The notes below the pieces were generated by a model. That model saw only the letters and a program-made list of their open reading frames with translations. It did no database searches and was not told where the DNA came from. From the NCBI GenBank assembly GCA_023525975.1, contig CM042032.1, forward strand, positions 72,438,260 to 72,502,259: a stretch of DNA of 64,000 nucleotides. The letters run 5' to 3'. The DNA comes from Smallanthus sonchifolius (lineage: Eukaryota > Streptophyta > Magnoliopsida > Asterales > Asteraceae). The position numbers and the translations under genes were made by a program. Below are positions 48,238 to 59,688 of the stretch, one piece after another. How positions within the stretch are numbered: the first letter of the stretch is position 1; every line of letters begins with the position of its first letter.

Positions 48238-50506
48238 TGTCACACCCCAACCGACGGCGGAAACGTCGGGGCGTGAAGCGTGCAGACTGTTCATTGCTCA
48301 TGGTTTACTAAAGTTTAAATAATTAATAATCGTTTTCATTGCAATCAAACAAGTTCAACAAAACATAGATTCAATCCACCAAACAATAATGAAAATTACA
48401 TCAAAATATAACTGGTTCAATTAAAACTAGGTCAAAATCCTATGCGTAGCATATCTTGATCACTTCAAACATTGGTACCTGAAACATGGTTAAATGAGAG
48501 GGTCAACTACAAGAGTTGGTGAGAAAACATAGGTTTTGTTGTGTGATATCAAAAACGTGTTGTGTGTATACAGTTCATACAAAACATGTCAATAAAGGCG
48601 TTTATGGAGAGGAACCATCGTGTGACCTGTGTATTCAATCAAACCTTTGTAACTGAAATCAAATCGTGTTGTCAGCAACAGTCACCCTACCTGGGTGGGT
48701 TTGTCAGACTCAATAGTACTATCACTGTATACTGTCGGCTAATAGTTAATGATTGTGAATAGCGTATATAGTCTACACACCTAGCACTCAAGCATAAAGC
48801 ACAGAATTGCATACATGTATGTAAGATGGAAACTGTATTCGTGTATAATTGAAAACATAGTAATTGAACGCATGTTCCACCCCAAAAAGTTTTGTAAATA
48901 GAGTAAAAGAGGGGCTATGTAACTCACTTGTTATGCAGAGTGTAGGTCGCACAAGCAAGTATGTAATGGCGGTGTGTTGTAGATTGCTAAGTTCGACCTA
49001 ATGAACAATGTATATGTGTTATTGATTTGCGTTATTTAATGACGGAAGTGAATTTGTCATTCTTAAACGTGTAGGGTTTGTCTTAAAAATAATAATTAAC
49101 TATGTTATTTATTATATATATATTTATTTGTATTAGTTTAAGTAATAGAATATTTATTTAAAATATAAGTTTAAATAAAAAATGTTCATTCGGAACAGTG
49201 TAAGGTATTCCAGTAATTAGTTTATAAAAATAATTATTTAAACTGTTATTTAATTTATTTATCAAATTAACAGAATAAAAATAAAAATAAAGATTCTGTT
49301 TAAGGGATGAGCACGACCGTGCTTGTATATGACACGACCGCGCCCGGCACGTACGCGACCGCGCTTGGTCGGTAACGCGCCTGTGGTTGGTCAGAAGTCA
49401 AAACAAGAGTCTGGTCCTGAGACACGACCGCGTCCGTATCCGGCACGACCGCGCCTAGGGTTTTGACTAGGTCAGGACTTGGTTTGATCGGTAAACACGA
49501 CCGGGCCTCTTACGGGGCACGACTGTGCTTGGTCAGGAACGACCGCGCTCATAGGCTGGCGCGACCGTGTCTGGTCAATTCCAGAAGCAATTAGCCTGAT
49601 TCTTGTAATAAAACAGATTAGAAACTTAGGGTTTTCATTGATATGATGTTTGCGAATCGAATTACACCATTTAATTAGGTTTATATTCTGTTTATCGTGT
49701 CGATCGTTTAAAACCATTTTTTATCAGAACTCATATTCAATTCTGTAAAATCATGTAATGTGGTTACGAATTAAGTTAGGGCTTTCGATTAGCTTGGAGA
49801 GACGATCCTAATGAACTATTACTAACCTGTTTTGAATGGGCAACAAGTGCAGACGGCTACGGGGAGACTTCGCGGCTTTTTCTTGATCGACAGACGAGAT
49901 AGAGATGATGGAATGATGGATTTAGGGTTTAGGGAAGTTTATATATGTCTCGGGTAGGTATGGGCTTAACTTAATTCGTTTGATTCTTGCCCCAAATACT
50001 TGATTCGTTTTAAAAAAAGTCGGTTTAGAGTTTGCGAGTATTTGGACGATTGCATGTGTATTTGGTCGTGTTTTAGTCTCAATTAGCCGAATATCTTCTT
50101 CTGCAAGTTTCGCGACCTTCTAAACGTGTTTACAATCTATTTTTGGACAAGATTTGAGTCGGTTTGACTTTTCGGAGTCAAACTGTAAACGAGGCGCGAC
50201 CGTGCTTAATGTTAAGCACGACCGTGGTCATGGCACAAGCGCGACCGTGCTTAGGACTAAGCACGACCGTACTTGTGTTGGTTTTGGAAATATCAAGACT
50301 AGTCCTTGTAGTTTTGTAATATTGATGTTGTTTTGAGTTTTGGTCAAGTTTGGTCCTCGAGGTTTGTAAGATTGTTTTCGTTAATATTGTATTATAATGA
50401 ACGCGTGTATGCTTGTAAGTGTATATGAACAATAAATGTAAGGTTGAAATCTTTTATTGCACGGCATAAAATACATAGAAAAAACATGAAAATCAGAAAG
50501 GTTACA
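48238..50506 (-). mobile_element. Antisense solo-LTR-like insertion (2.27 kb) with 5-bp TSD
   Basis: TGTCACACCCC...GGTTACA on the plus strand; read on the minus strand it ends GGGGTGTGACA, like the LTR it landed in. Perfect TSD GGTTC at 48233-48237 and 50507-50511. No PBS, PPT or pol, hence solo LTR. It holds 13 copies of a GC-rich word (A/G)CGACCG(C/T)G in two clusters (49311-49576 and 50194-50275), in sharp contrast to the AT-rich rest. Short ORFs such as 48562-48762 have no recognisable content. Confidence 0.8.
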
Positions 50507-50980
50507 GGTTCGAGCCTGTCAGGCAGGGCTTTGCCCTTTTTCTTTTTTTTTATCCATTTTAAGCAGTTTTTAATTCTTCTAATAATTTTTATAAAATCTA
50601 TTAAACTTTTATAAACTTAAAAACGATTTTTATTTATACTTTTATATTCTGGAACAATTTTTAATTAATTAAAATTAGTTAAAACTTATAAAGATTTAAT
50701 CCTTAAGATTTGTTTTCAATACTTGAAATCTATAAAAAATACTTTTAAAACTTTATAGAACTTATACAATTTTATTTACTATTTAATTTCTAAAGTAAAT
50801 AAATTCCTTTGTTTTAAAACTTTAAATAATAATTAATTAACAGAAAATTTATATAACTTTTATAAAATCATAGAAGTTTATAAGACTTATATATTATTTA
50901 GAAAACAAAAACTTATAAACTTGTATTCATTGAAAAGCAAATATTTTTCTAAATTTATAAACTTTATAAAACTTAAATAG

Positions 50981-51310
50981 AAGCTTTAATATTAAAACAT
51001 TTATAAACTTATATATGAACTTAGAATACTTATAAACTTATAATTTAAGACTTTATATACATATGGTTATATTTACACTCTAGGGTATTTATAAACTTAT
51101 AGTTGAAACATAAAACTTTATAAACTTATCATTTAAGGTTTTGTAGACTTATGTTTTCATTCAAACTTTAAAAATATCTACGAACTTATAATTAAAAATA
51201 TAAGCTTTACAAGAAATTCTATTTAACATTTTATAAACTTATAAATGCCTATTATTATTTAAACTTGTAACCACATTTTAAACATTATTAAATTACAAAT
51301 TATTTTGTAA
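50981..51310. repeat. ATAAACTTATA-rich low-complexity segment
   Basis: Several near copies of TTATAAACTTATA with 30-45 bp spacing. Absent from the unit A copy of the LTR, so gained in C or lost in A. Confidence 0.5.
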
Positions 51311-52240
51311 GATAAATACTTAATTCTTAAATACCTCAAATCTTGAATGGTTTATTCTTTTGGATAATTATTTGTCCTTAGTAATTATTTATTCTTAAAT
51401 AATTATTATTTATTCTTAATAATTATTTATTTTAAATAATTGTTATTAATCATTATTTATTTTTCTTAAATATCCTTACAACTCCATTTATAAGATACTT
51501 AGAAAATTACTTTGAATTATTATTGTCTATTTCGTGTGATCAATAATTAAACATGTTAAATAATTATTTTTATTAATAATTATTCTAATCTACAAACTTA
51601 TAAAACTTTGATATTCAAGACTTTTGTTAATTATTCAAAACCTTTGTTATAAACTTGATTCAAACTTCATAAACACAATCAATCCCATCTCCCATTGGAA
51701 CCTAGTCAAATCTTGAAATCTTAGAATTCTTGTCTTAGACTTATAGAAATAAACTTGAAACTTTAGACTTATATGCTTAGGCTTATTGTGAGGATATTCT
51801 CCCTCTCAAAGTCTTGCAAACATACTCTTATCGGATACTCTTCATCAATCCATGTGAGTATACTTAGCCCCTTTTTCCTTTCTATACTTTTGGGGTGAAA
51901 CATGTTCAAAAACATTAAACTTATACAATTCTTGTACAACTATGACTAGATGCTTATTCTTATGTTAAACTTGAGACTTGTATGCTTAGATTAAACTTAA
52001 TTCTAGCATGTTCATTAGCTTTGGCCGAGCCGATAGTAACAATGATAGATCTATTGCATTTGACCAATCCACCTTGATTGATTGACCCTTCGGGGGGAGC
52101 CCTTGGTGATTGTTACTGAATTAAACTTTTAAACTTGAGACTTATAAGGGTAACCTGCGGGTTATGCCTAAACTTGGTTGGAGGTTTGAAGTGCACAATG
52201 TTTAAGATACTTATTTCTCATACTTACATTATAGAATGCA

Positions 52241-52644
52241 TGATACGGATCCGGACGTAACGGGTCAAGGTGATGACAACGGAGGGTCCGCAACTAAAAG
52301 TGGCTAGAATCGCTCCAAGTTATTAAAGCCCATTCAACCGTTAAAAGAGAATAAATTTAAGTTATGATTCGTTTCCATATGTTAGACCTTAATTTCCGAG
52401 ATTTGTTTTTATTACTTGATTATTGTTTCCTTATTTGTCGTTTCTATTTTCTTATTTAATCTTGTAAACTCTTTGGTTGAAAGGGGGATTTTATTATTGA
52501 AAAGTTGCTAAGAACACATTGGTTGTTTCTTAATTCTCGGTTGGCCGAGAATCATTATTTTCCGGTTCCGATAACTTGGTTGGCCAAGTATCGTCGCCCT
52601 AGGATTGGACCTAGGTTGTTCCGCGCATTCGTGGATCCGTACCA
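52241..52644 (+). repeat. CRM-like 5' LTR
   Basis: Starts TGATACGGATCC and ends GGATCCGTACCA, an unusually long (11 of 12) terminal inverted repeat. Three stems near the end: 52534-52553 (ATTCTCGG-TTGG-CCGAGAAT), 52574-52589 (ACTTGG-TTGG-CCAAGT), 52598-52615 (CCTAGG-N6-CCTAGG). Confidence 0.92.
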
Positions 52645-52646
52645 AG

Positions 52647-52658
52647 TGGTACCAGAGC
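52647..52658 (+). promoter_or_regulatory. CRM-like primer binding site
   Basis: TGGTACCAGAGC, two bases after the LTR. One base off the usual tRNA-iMet complement TGGTATCAGAGC. Confidence 0.85.
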
Positions 52659-52672
52659 CCAGGAATCTCAGG

Positions 52673-54127
52673 ATGTCCGGAAGGAATCACCGCCAGCAAA
52701 ACCGTAGATTCGCCTCCCGAGGCAACGGTTATGAAGAACGTGATCCTCGAGATGATGAGATTGAACGCCTCCGTCAACGGGTTCACGAATTAGAAACTAA
52801 TCCTTTTGGCAGGTTCGAAGAGATGGAAGAAAACTCCGAAACATCCAGTGTGAGCGAAACAGAAGATAACAATGGTGGGTTTGACAATTTTTTTGCCCCC
52901 CGGCCCCCACAACAACAGCCCCCACCCCACCGGCAAAACCGGTCGCCGCGGCTGCAGCCACAACCACAGGCTGACCACCTCCGGTCCTTGGGTCTGCGCA
53001 CCGATATTCCGGAGTTTGAAGGCCGGTTGCAACCTGATGATTTTCTGGATTGGCTTCAAACCGTGGAACGCATCTTTGACCTTCGTGATATCCCCGAACA
53101 CTTCAAGGTAAAACTGGTTGCAATTAAATTAAAAAAACATGCTTCGTTGTGGTGGGATCATGTGCAGGATAAGCGATATCGAGAAGGCAAGCATAAGGTC
53201 GAGACATGGGATAAGATGAAACGCCTCTTGAAAGCCAAATTTCTTCCTGTTACGTACAAACAGGATGCATACTTGGATTATCACAACCTCAAACAAGGTT
53301 CCCTCACAGTGGAAGCACTTATTAGTGAGTTCGAACGCATGCGAATGCGTTGTGGGGCGGAAGAAGATGAAGAACAAATTGTTGCTCGTTTCTTGAGTAT
53401 CCTACGCCGGGATATTGCGGACGTCGTCTTATTACAACAATATTATTCTTTCTATGACGTATGCCGGATCGCTTTACGGGTCGAACAACAACTCAAAAGC
53501 AAGTCATTAAATAAGTTTCCGGCCTCCTCGCGACCAACCACATCAGCCCCTCGGGTCGGCCCAATCAAAGCTGACCCACCTGTGGTTCCAACTACTCAGG
53601 CGAATTCGTCGAACGCGCTACGTTGTTTTAAATGTCAAGGTTTGGGCCATCTTAAACGGGACTGCCCAAACAAACAAATACTTGCTTTTGTGGATGAACC
53701 CGAACCAACATCGGACACGATAGCAGAGGAGGAGGAACACACTGAGGTACTTTACCCCGATCGGGGTGAAATTCTTGTGTCACGTCGGCTCTTGACCACC
53801 AGTCCTTCCTACACCGACGATGATACTACATCGCTTCGCAACAATATTTTCCGAACACAGTGTACGGCCAAAGGCAAAGTGTGTATGGTTATTGTTGACG
53901 GCGGAAGTTGCGAAAATATGGTATCCACCACAATGGTTGACAAGCTCGGTTTGCCCATGCAGGACCATCCAGACCCGTACCAACTCACTTGGTTGAAGAA
54001 AGGAAACGTGGTTAAAGTTACTCATAAATGTTTAGTACAATTTTCGATTGGCAATAAGTACACGGATGAACTTTGGTGTGAAGTGATTCCAATGGATGCG
54101 TGCCATCTTCTGTTGGGGCGTCCGTAG
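52673..54127 (+). pseudogene. CRM-like gag and protease (ends at premature TAG)
   Basis: The start ATG at 52673 (MSGRNHRQQNRR) follows the primer site; the frame is open further upstream only because the LTR lacks stops. Basic N-terminus, acidic/Pro-Gln-rich linker, then the retrotransposon Gag capsid domain (FLDWLQTVERIFDL ... KKHASLWWD ... FLPVTYKQDAYLDYHNLKQG). Zinc knuckle CFKCQGLGHLKRDC at residues 318-331. Aspartic protease site VDGGS around residue 409, with DGG in place of the usual DSG. The frame ends GRP-TAG, and the same frame reopens at once with LYDRRVKH. Tryptophan is usual at this GRPW position, so this is a nonsense mutation rather than a natural gag/pol boundary (inference). 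Confidence 0.9.
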
Positions 54128-55996
54128 CTTTACGATAGGCGTGTCAAACATGAGGGGTTTCGTAACACATATTCCTTTAAGAAGGATGGTCTCCACATCA
54201 CTTTGGCTCCACTCAACCCGCGTGATGAACCACAACCGGCATTGACAAAGTCTGACCTTGTGGGGCTCGCAAAAAAGCCCACAACAACACCGGTTCTCGC
54301 ATTGGTGGTGATCGAAGAAAACCCAACACCACCGGACATTCCAGATAAGGTCCTGCCTCTCCTTCGTGAGTTCGCAGATATCTTTCCCGACGACATTCCG
54401 ACGGGGCTGCCATTAATGCGTGATATCCAACACTGCATCGATTTTGTTCCAGGTGCAAGTATTCCGAATAAGTCGGCCTATCGCATGAACCCGAAGGAAT
54501 ACGCCGAGTTGCATCGCCAAGTTACAGAACTTCTCGACAAAGGCCTCATCCGGGAGAGCATGAGTCCTTGTGCAGTGCCAGCTTTACTCGTCCCTAAACC
54601 CAACGGTACGTTCCGCATGTGTATTGACAGTCGTGCGGTTAACAAAATAACCATCAAATACCGTTTTCCTATACCACGCTTTGATGATCTTCTTGATCAC
54701 CTCAACGGAGCCAACGTATTTTCCAAACTTGATTTGAGGAGTGGCTATCACCAGATCCGCATGCGGGCCGGGGACGAATGGAAAACTGCGTTCAAAACAC
54801 GTGACGGACTTTACGAGTGGATGGTGATGCCTTTTGGGTTATCAAACGCCCCAAGTACTTTCATGCGATTGATGAACCATGTTTTTAAACCACTTATAGG
54901 CAAATGTGTGGTCGTTTATTTCGACGACATCTTGGTTTTCAGTAAAAACTTGGTGCAACATTTAGACCATCTTCGACAAGTTTTTACGGTTCTACGGGAT
55001 CAAAAGTTATTTGCCAATAAAAATAAATGTCATTTTCTGTCCAAAGAGGTCATATTTTTGGGCTACTTGGTGTCGGGCGGTGGCATCCGCATGGATAATA
55101 CGAAAGTCGAAGCAATCACAACGTGGCCGACCCCGAAATCATTCCACGAGGTACGTAGCTTTCATGGCCTAGTTTCGTTCTATCGGCGTTTTATTAAAAA
55201 CTTTAGCGCCATCATGGCTCCCGTCACGGATTGTTTGAAAACGAGTAAATTTTTTTGGTCCGATGCATGTCAAACGGCTTTCACATTCCTAAAAAAATCA
55301 ATTACCGAAGCACCTGTACTCGCTTTGCCAAATTTCAACAGTGTGTTTCAAGTGGAATGCGACGCTTCGGGTTTAGGAATCGGGGGCGTTTTAAGCCAAT
55401 CGAACCGACCGATAGCATTTTTTAGTGAAAAGTTAAATGACACGAGGCGCCGTTATAGCACCTATGATAAGGAGTTTTACGCCATCGTCCGTAGCCTCGA
55501 GTATTGGAGACACTATTTACTCCCCAACGAGTTCATTCTGTATTCCGATCATCAGGCGTTAAAATTTGTTCAAGGGCAAGCTAAACTCAACCCGCGCCAT
55601 GCAAAGTGGGTTGAAACTTTACAAGATTTTACTTTTGTCATCCGTCACAAAGCAGGGGCTGCCAACACGGTAGCCGACGCCCTTAGTCGTCGTCCGGCGC
55701 TTATGATCTCTACCATTCAAGTTGCTGGGTTTGAACCACTAGGAATGTTATATCAAGATGATCCCGACTTCAGGAATATTTGGGAAAAATGTGGGGTTAC
55801 TCCGTATCGCGATTATGTTCGACGCGATGGACTACTCTTTAAGGGACATCGTTTATGTGTTCCTTTATCATCGTTTCGAGAATCCATTATCCTGGAATGT
55901 CACCAAGGTGCTTTAGCGGGTCACTTCGGAAGGACAAAGACCGTCTCGCTTGTTGCCGAGCGTTTTTTTGGCCTAAACTCGTACGCGATGTGGTGA
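54128..55996 (+). pseudogene. CRM-like pol: reverse transcriptase, RNase H, integrase start
   Basis: Same frame as gag. RT has IDSRAVNKITIKYRFPIP, LDLRSGYHQIRM, MPFGLSNAPSTFMRLMN and the catalytic YFDD at 54917-54928. RNase H includes VECDASGLGIGGVLSQ, YSTYDKEFYAIVRSLEYWRHYL and YSDHQALKF, then an HNPADALSRRP-like segment (TVADALSRRP). The integrase zinc-binding region begins (ECHQGALAGHFG). The frame is lost in a run of seven T at 55963-55969 (AERFF then out of frame). All core RT and RNase H residues seem present, so up to the shift the enzyme would look functional. Confidence 0.92.
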
Positions 55997-57048
55997 AAGT
56001 CCTACAGCGGTGTCACACATGCCATATCGCCAAAACTCATCACACTAACCAGGGCCTGTACACGCCACTTCCCACCCCGTCCGGACCATGGGAAGACGTA
56101 AGTCTTGATTTCGTCCTCGGTTTACCACGTACGCAACGACACAAAGATTCCATTATGGTTGTGGTGGATCGCTTTTCAAAAATGGCTCACTTTGTACCAT
56201 GTTCAAAAACGTATGATGCATCGGAAGTGGCACGATTGTATTTTTCTGAGGTCGTCAAGCTACATGGGATACCCAAAACTATTACATCAGACCGCGATGT
56301 GAAATTTGTAGGTCATTTTTGGCGCACACTTTGGAGACGATTGGGGGCTAAACTACATTTTAGCTCGTCTCATCACCCCCAAACTGACGATCAAACCGAA
56401 GTCACTAACCGTAGCTTGGGCAATCTTCTTCGCTCTCTTATCGGTGACAACAAAAAACAGTGGGATCTTGCCCTCCCACAAGCCGAGTTCGCATATAACC
56501 GCTCCACTCATAGCTCCACAGGACGTAGCCCCTTCCTCGTCGTTTATGGGCGTAACCCGTTTACGCCACTTGATATCGCGCCGTTACCGGCAGTTGAAAA
56601 ATTTAGTGCAGACGGAAGTGATAGGGCAGCCCAAATTAAACTGCTTCATGAACAGGTCCGTGCCCAAATTACGAAGCACAATTTGCAATATCAAGCTCGG
56701 GCAAACAAGCATCGGAGGCAGGTCACTTTTCAAGTGGGTGATCTTGTCTGGATTTTCTTACGGCGTGACCGCTTTCCGCAGGGACGTTTTGGTAAGTTAC
56801 AACCGAGAGCAGATGGCCCGTTCCGTGTTCTTGCACGCATTAACGACAATGCGTATAAAATTGATTTACCGGGTCATTATGGCGTCTCGGCCACTTTTAA
56901 TGTCGCGGATTTGGCCCCTTATATCGAAGACGAGCCGTTGGAGGATGACTCGGGGTTGAGTCGTTTTTTAGAGGGGGAGGATGATACGGATCCGGACGTA
57001 ACGAGTCAAGGTGATGTCAACGGAGGGTCCGCAACTAAAAGTGGCTAG
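55970..57048 (+). pseudogene. CRM-like integrase, ends inside the 3' LTR
   Basis: Continues in the next frame with FWPKLVRDVVKVLQRCHTC (CxxC of the zinc domain). The catalytic core has LDFVLGLP (Asp), SDRDVKFVGHFW (Asp) and DDQTEVTNRSL (Glu). In this segment HPQTDD replaces the common HPQTDG. The C-terminal domain reads GDLVWIFLRRDRFPQGRFGKL ... ARINDNAYKIDL ... SATFNVADLAPYI, without a canonical chromodomain. The last 22 codons, DTDPDVTSQGDVNGGSATKSG and stop, lie within the 3' LTR; the PPT is therefore read as protein (EGED). Coding into the LTR is, as I recall, known for CRM elements. Confidence 0.9.
56970..56981 (+). other. Polypurine tract of CRM-like element
   Basis: AGAGGGGGAGGA directly before the 3' LTR; also coding. 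Confidence 0.85.
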
Positions 57049-57385
57049 AATCGCTCCAAGTTATTAAAGCCCATTCAACCGTTAAAAGAGAATAAATTTA
57101 AGTTATGATTCGTTTCCATATGTTAGACCTTAATTTCCGGGATTTGTTTTTATTACTTGATTATTGTTTCCTTATTTGTCGTTTCTATTTTCTTATTTAA
57201 TCTTGTAAACTCTTTGGTTGAAAGGGGGATTTTATTATTGAAAAGTTGCTAAGAACACATTGGTTGTTTCTTAATTCTCGGTTGGCCGAGAATCATTATT
57301 TTCCGGTTCCGATAACTTGGTTGGCCAAGTATCGTCGCCCTAGGATTGGACCTAGGTTGTTCCGCGCATTCGTGGATCCGTACCA
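56982..57385 (+). repeat. CRM-like 3' LTR
   Basis: Differs from the 5' LTR at ACG(A/G)GTC, GATG(T/A)CAAC and CCG(G/A)GAT only. Followed by TSD ATGCA. Confidence 0.92.
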
Positions 57386-57705
57386 ATGCATATATCATAG
57401 TGAATTGTAATTCTTTTCAAATACTTGTTAAACTGTGTCAAAACCTTTGTATCTCACCGACTATTTTGTAGTTGACAGATTCTTTCACATGTTTCAGATT
57501 CTACATCATGAGACTTGTTTGTGATCACATAGGATGCTTTGGACCTAGACTACTTATCAATTAAACGTTGTATTCTTGCTATGTTCTTTGTATTGAATCT
57601 TAAATTATTTATTAATGAAATATCGAAAGTTTAATAGTCAACCTTGTGCTATTGAACAACCGCGTCCGCCACGACGTATAATCCGTCGTCGGTTGGGGTG
57701 TGACA

Positions 57706-58720
57706 TTCAATATCTTCGGATAACACATACAAGAAATAAATCAATATAACATATGCAAAACTAGTTTTTATAAAAAATAAGTTTAAACTGTGAAATGGCT
57801 TCACAATTAACATGTGATAATAATAGTGTTCAAGATAAGAACACTAGGGGAATTGATGTATATACATCATCACTATATCCGTTAAGAATTATGGTAGTTT
57901 ATTGATGGACTTTCGGATGTTATTTTGTGTTCAATATATTCGGATAACACATACAAACGAAATAAATCAATAATACTTATAATTAAACGGATTGTGCAAG
58001 AAGGAATTTGCACAATGACAACTTGCGAGTTGTCACCATGACTAAAAGTCAGAGATGAGACATCATACATCAAACATATTACCATATCACATGGTAAGTG
58101 TATTAAGATAAAATACACAAAAACAAGATAAGTCTTCACATGTTGAGAGCATCAACATAAAAATTCACATGTGTGAATTTGAGATAACTATAACATATGA
58201 AAGAAATATATATTATTATTGTAAAGTGACTTTAATAAATTTTGCGAGATTTATTTTAGGAGACTTACAATAGTGATGGACGTATAGATGTTTCTACCAC
58301 CATCAAGGTTGTTTGAACTATGTGGAGGACTTGTCCTTCAAATTGGGAGAGTATCCCAACTCCCAAATACATGGTCTCGGAAAAAAAATGGAAGTGTATT
58401 TTATACATCACTATAGGCAAATGTATTTGCTATGTTTGAGTGTCAATTTAATTGACTATATCTCAAAACTTTAGTGATTTTATACAAGTAACATTCATTG
58501 TTTTGAATGTGTTCATCAAAGTGACTCGACATGAGATTTTGTTGCAACTTCTAATGAGTCAATGGTGATGCTTTTGGAGATCAAAAGCAAAATATCCTAA
58601 TCTGACTAATGAAGTTATGTATGTTTGCATAACACACTTTAACTTTTGAGACTCTCTTAAATACCGAGGTATTGAGATGCTGAATAAAGTCTCATAAATT
58701 TTTCTAAACTAGGGAATTAA
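57706..58720. repeat. Element H hairpin-rich interior, second half, unit C
   Basis: Counterpart of 30206-31160. Stems include TAAAGT-G-ACTTTA, AATAAAT-N8-ATTTATT and AATACC-GA-GGTATT. A 9-bp repeat (CCCAAC/TCCC) at 58347-58365 disrupts one stem seen in unit B. Confidence 0.75.
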
Positions 58721-59688
58721 TGTTGGCAAGAGATAGTGAGGTATCTCTTAAGGCTGTGAAGAATCAGAATGATGCATCTTCTGTTCACATGCTAAGGTAT
58801 TGTAGTCTAAAGCATGCTAGACTGGTACTTGTTAATTTAGATGCTCTGCGGAGATTAAATTAACTTGAAACATTCATAATCTATGTATAGACAAAACCAT
58901 AAAGTATAACTTTATTCGGTCAAAACGGGATAACTTATGAAAACCTATTAACTAGATCATGAGGAGAAATCATGCGCTAGTAAGTGTGGGGAGCTCACAC
59001 TAAGGCACATGTTTCCTATTTGGATGACCTCGTTACACAAAGATGTAGATACTTGTTATCTAATCATGAGTGTCTAAAGTCATCATGAGTAATGTTACTC
59101 AAACTTGATCAAAGTGCAAGCAATGTGGGGGGAGAAGCCATTTAAGCAACAACCCATTAGGGTTTGTAAAAATGGTATTTGTCAATGCTTTCTCAAAACC
59201 CCGTGTGAAAGGGAGAACCTTTCATTACCCATTTTGGTGAATGTATATGTTTATCCAATAAAACTTAAATGTGGGGGTAACTTGCATTTGATAAGAATGT
59301 GGAATGTTTGGCAATAAGGATTTTCGTAATCCAATTAAAGATTGCAAACATGTGACCAAGTGGAGTATACAAGGTCATAAGGAGTCTATATAGAGTATTA
59401 GACTTGGATGCTAATTGGTAATATCCAAAAATCTAGTTAGACTTTGAGAATGCATACCAAAAGCATGATGGAAACGTGTTAAGCCTTGAAGAGCATTTCA
59501 TGTAATTCTAAAGACTAAACGATATAACTAGATCAAGGTAGAGATCATGGTTATAGTCTTGTGAATCGACAGAGGGCAAGAATGACTTGTGAGTCAAGAA
59601 CACGTTGAAACAATTGATCTCAATTGTAAATTATCTTTGTTGACTTGACAACGTCAAAGATAATGGTTATGGATTCAACAACCTGAGG
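58721..59688. repeat. Element H interior, distal part (seen only once)
   Basis: No ORF above 70 codons. The stem series continues: AGAGATA-N6-TATCTCT, AGTCTA-N8-TAGACT, TTAATTTA...TAAATTAA, AGTGTG-N7-CACACT, GAGTAA-TG-TTACTC. A purine run TGTGGGGG near 59271-59278 could be a PPT but is not adjacent to the next LTR-like copy. Confidence 0.5.

Larger units (their letters stand above)
52241..57385 (+). mobile_element. Ty3/gypsy retrotransposon, CRM-like chromovirus, near-intact
   Basis: 5145 bp with perfect TSD ATGCA (52236-52240, 57386-57390). LTRs 52241-52644 and 56982-57385 are 404 bp each and differ at three positions by eye. PBS 52647-52658, PPT-like 56970-56981. One long gag-pol frame is broken by a single TAG (54125-54127) and one frameshift (55963-55969). 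The integrase C-terminus (DGPFRVLARINDNAYK, SATFNVADLAPY) and the lack of a classical chromodomain point to the CRM clade. CRM elements tend to insert in centromeric chromatin, so the locus could be pericentromeric (inference). Confidence 0.9.
47104..57705 (+). mobile_element. 2.85-kb solo-LTR-like insertion, unit C, split by two nested elements
   Basis: Same TGTAATATCC...GTGTGACA element at the same base as 13341-16187, with the same mismatched flanks TTCAC (47099-47103) and TTCAA (57706-57710). Interrupted by 48238-50506 and 52241-57385. It also carries a ~330-bp internal segment at 50981-51310 (AT-rich, ATAAACTTATA-repetitive) that is missing at the matching place in unit A (about 14950). 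Confidence 0.78.

Noticed and set aside
52605..53111. Several alternative-frame ORFs inside gag
   Set aside because: Overlap the gag frame, which has clear capsid and zinc-knuckle motifs.
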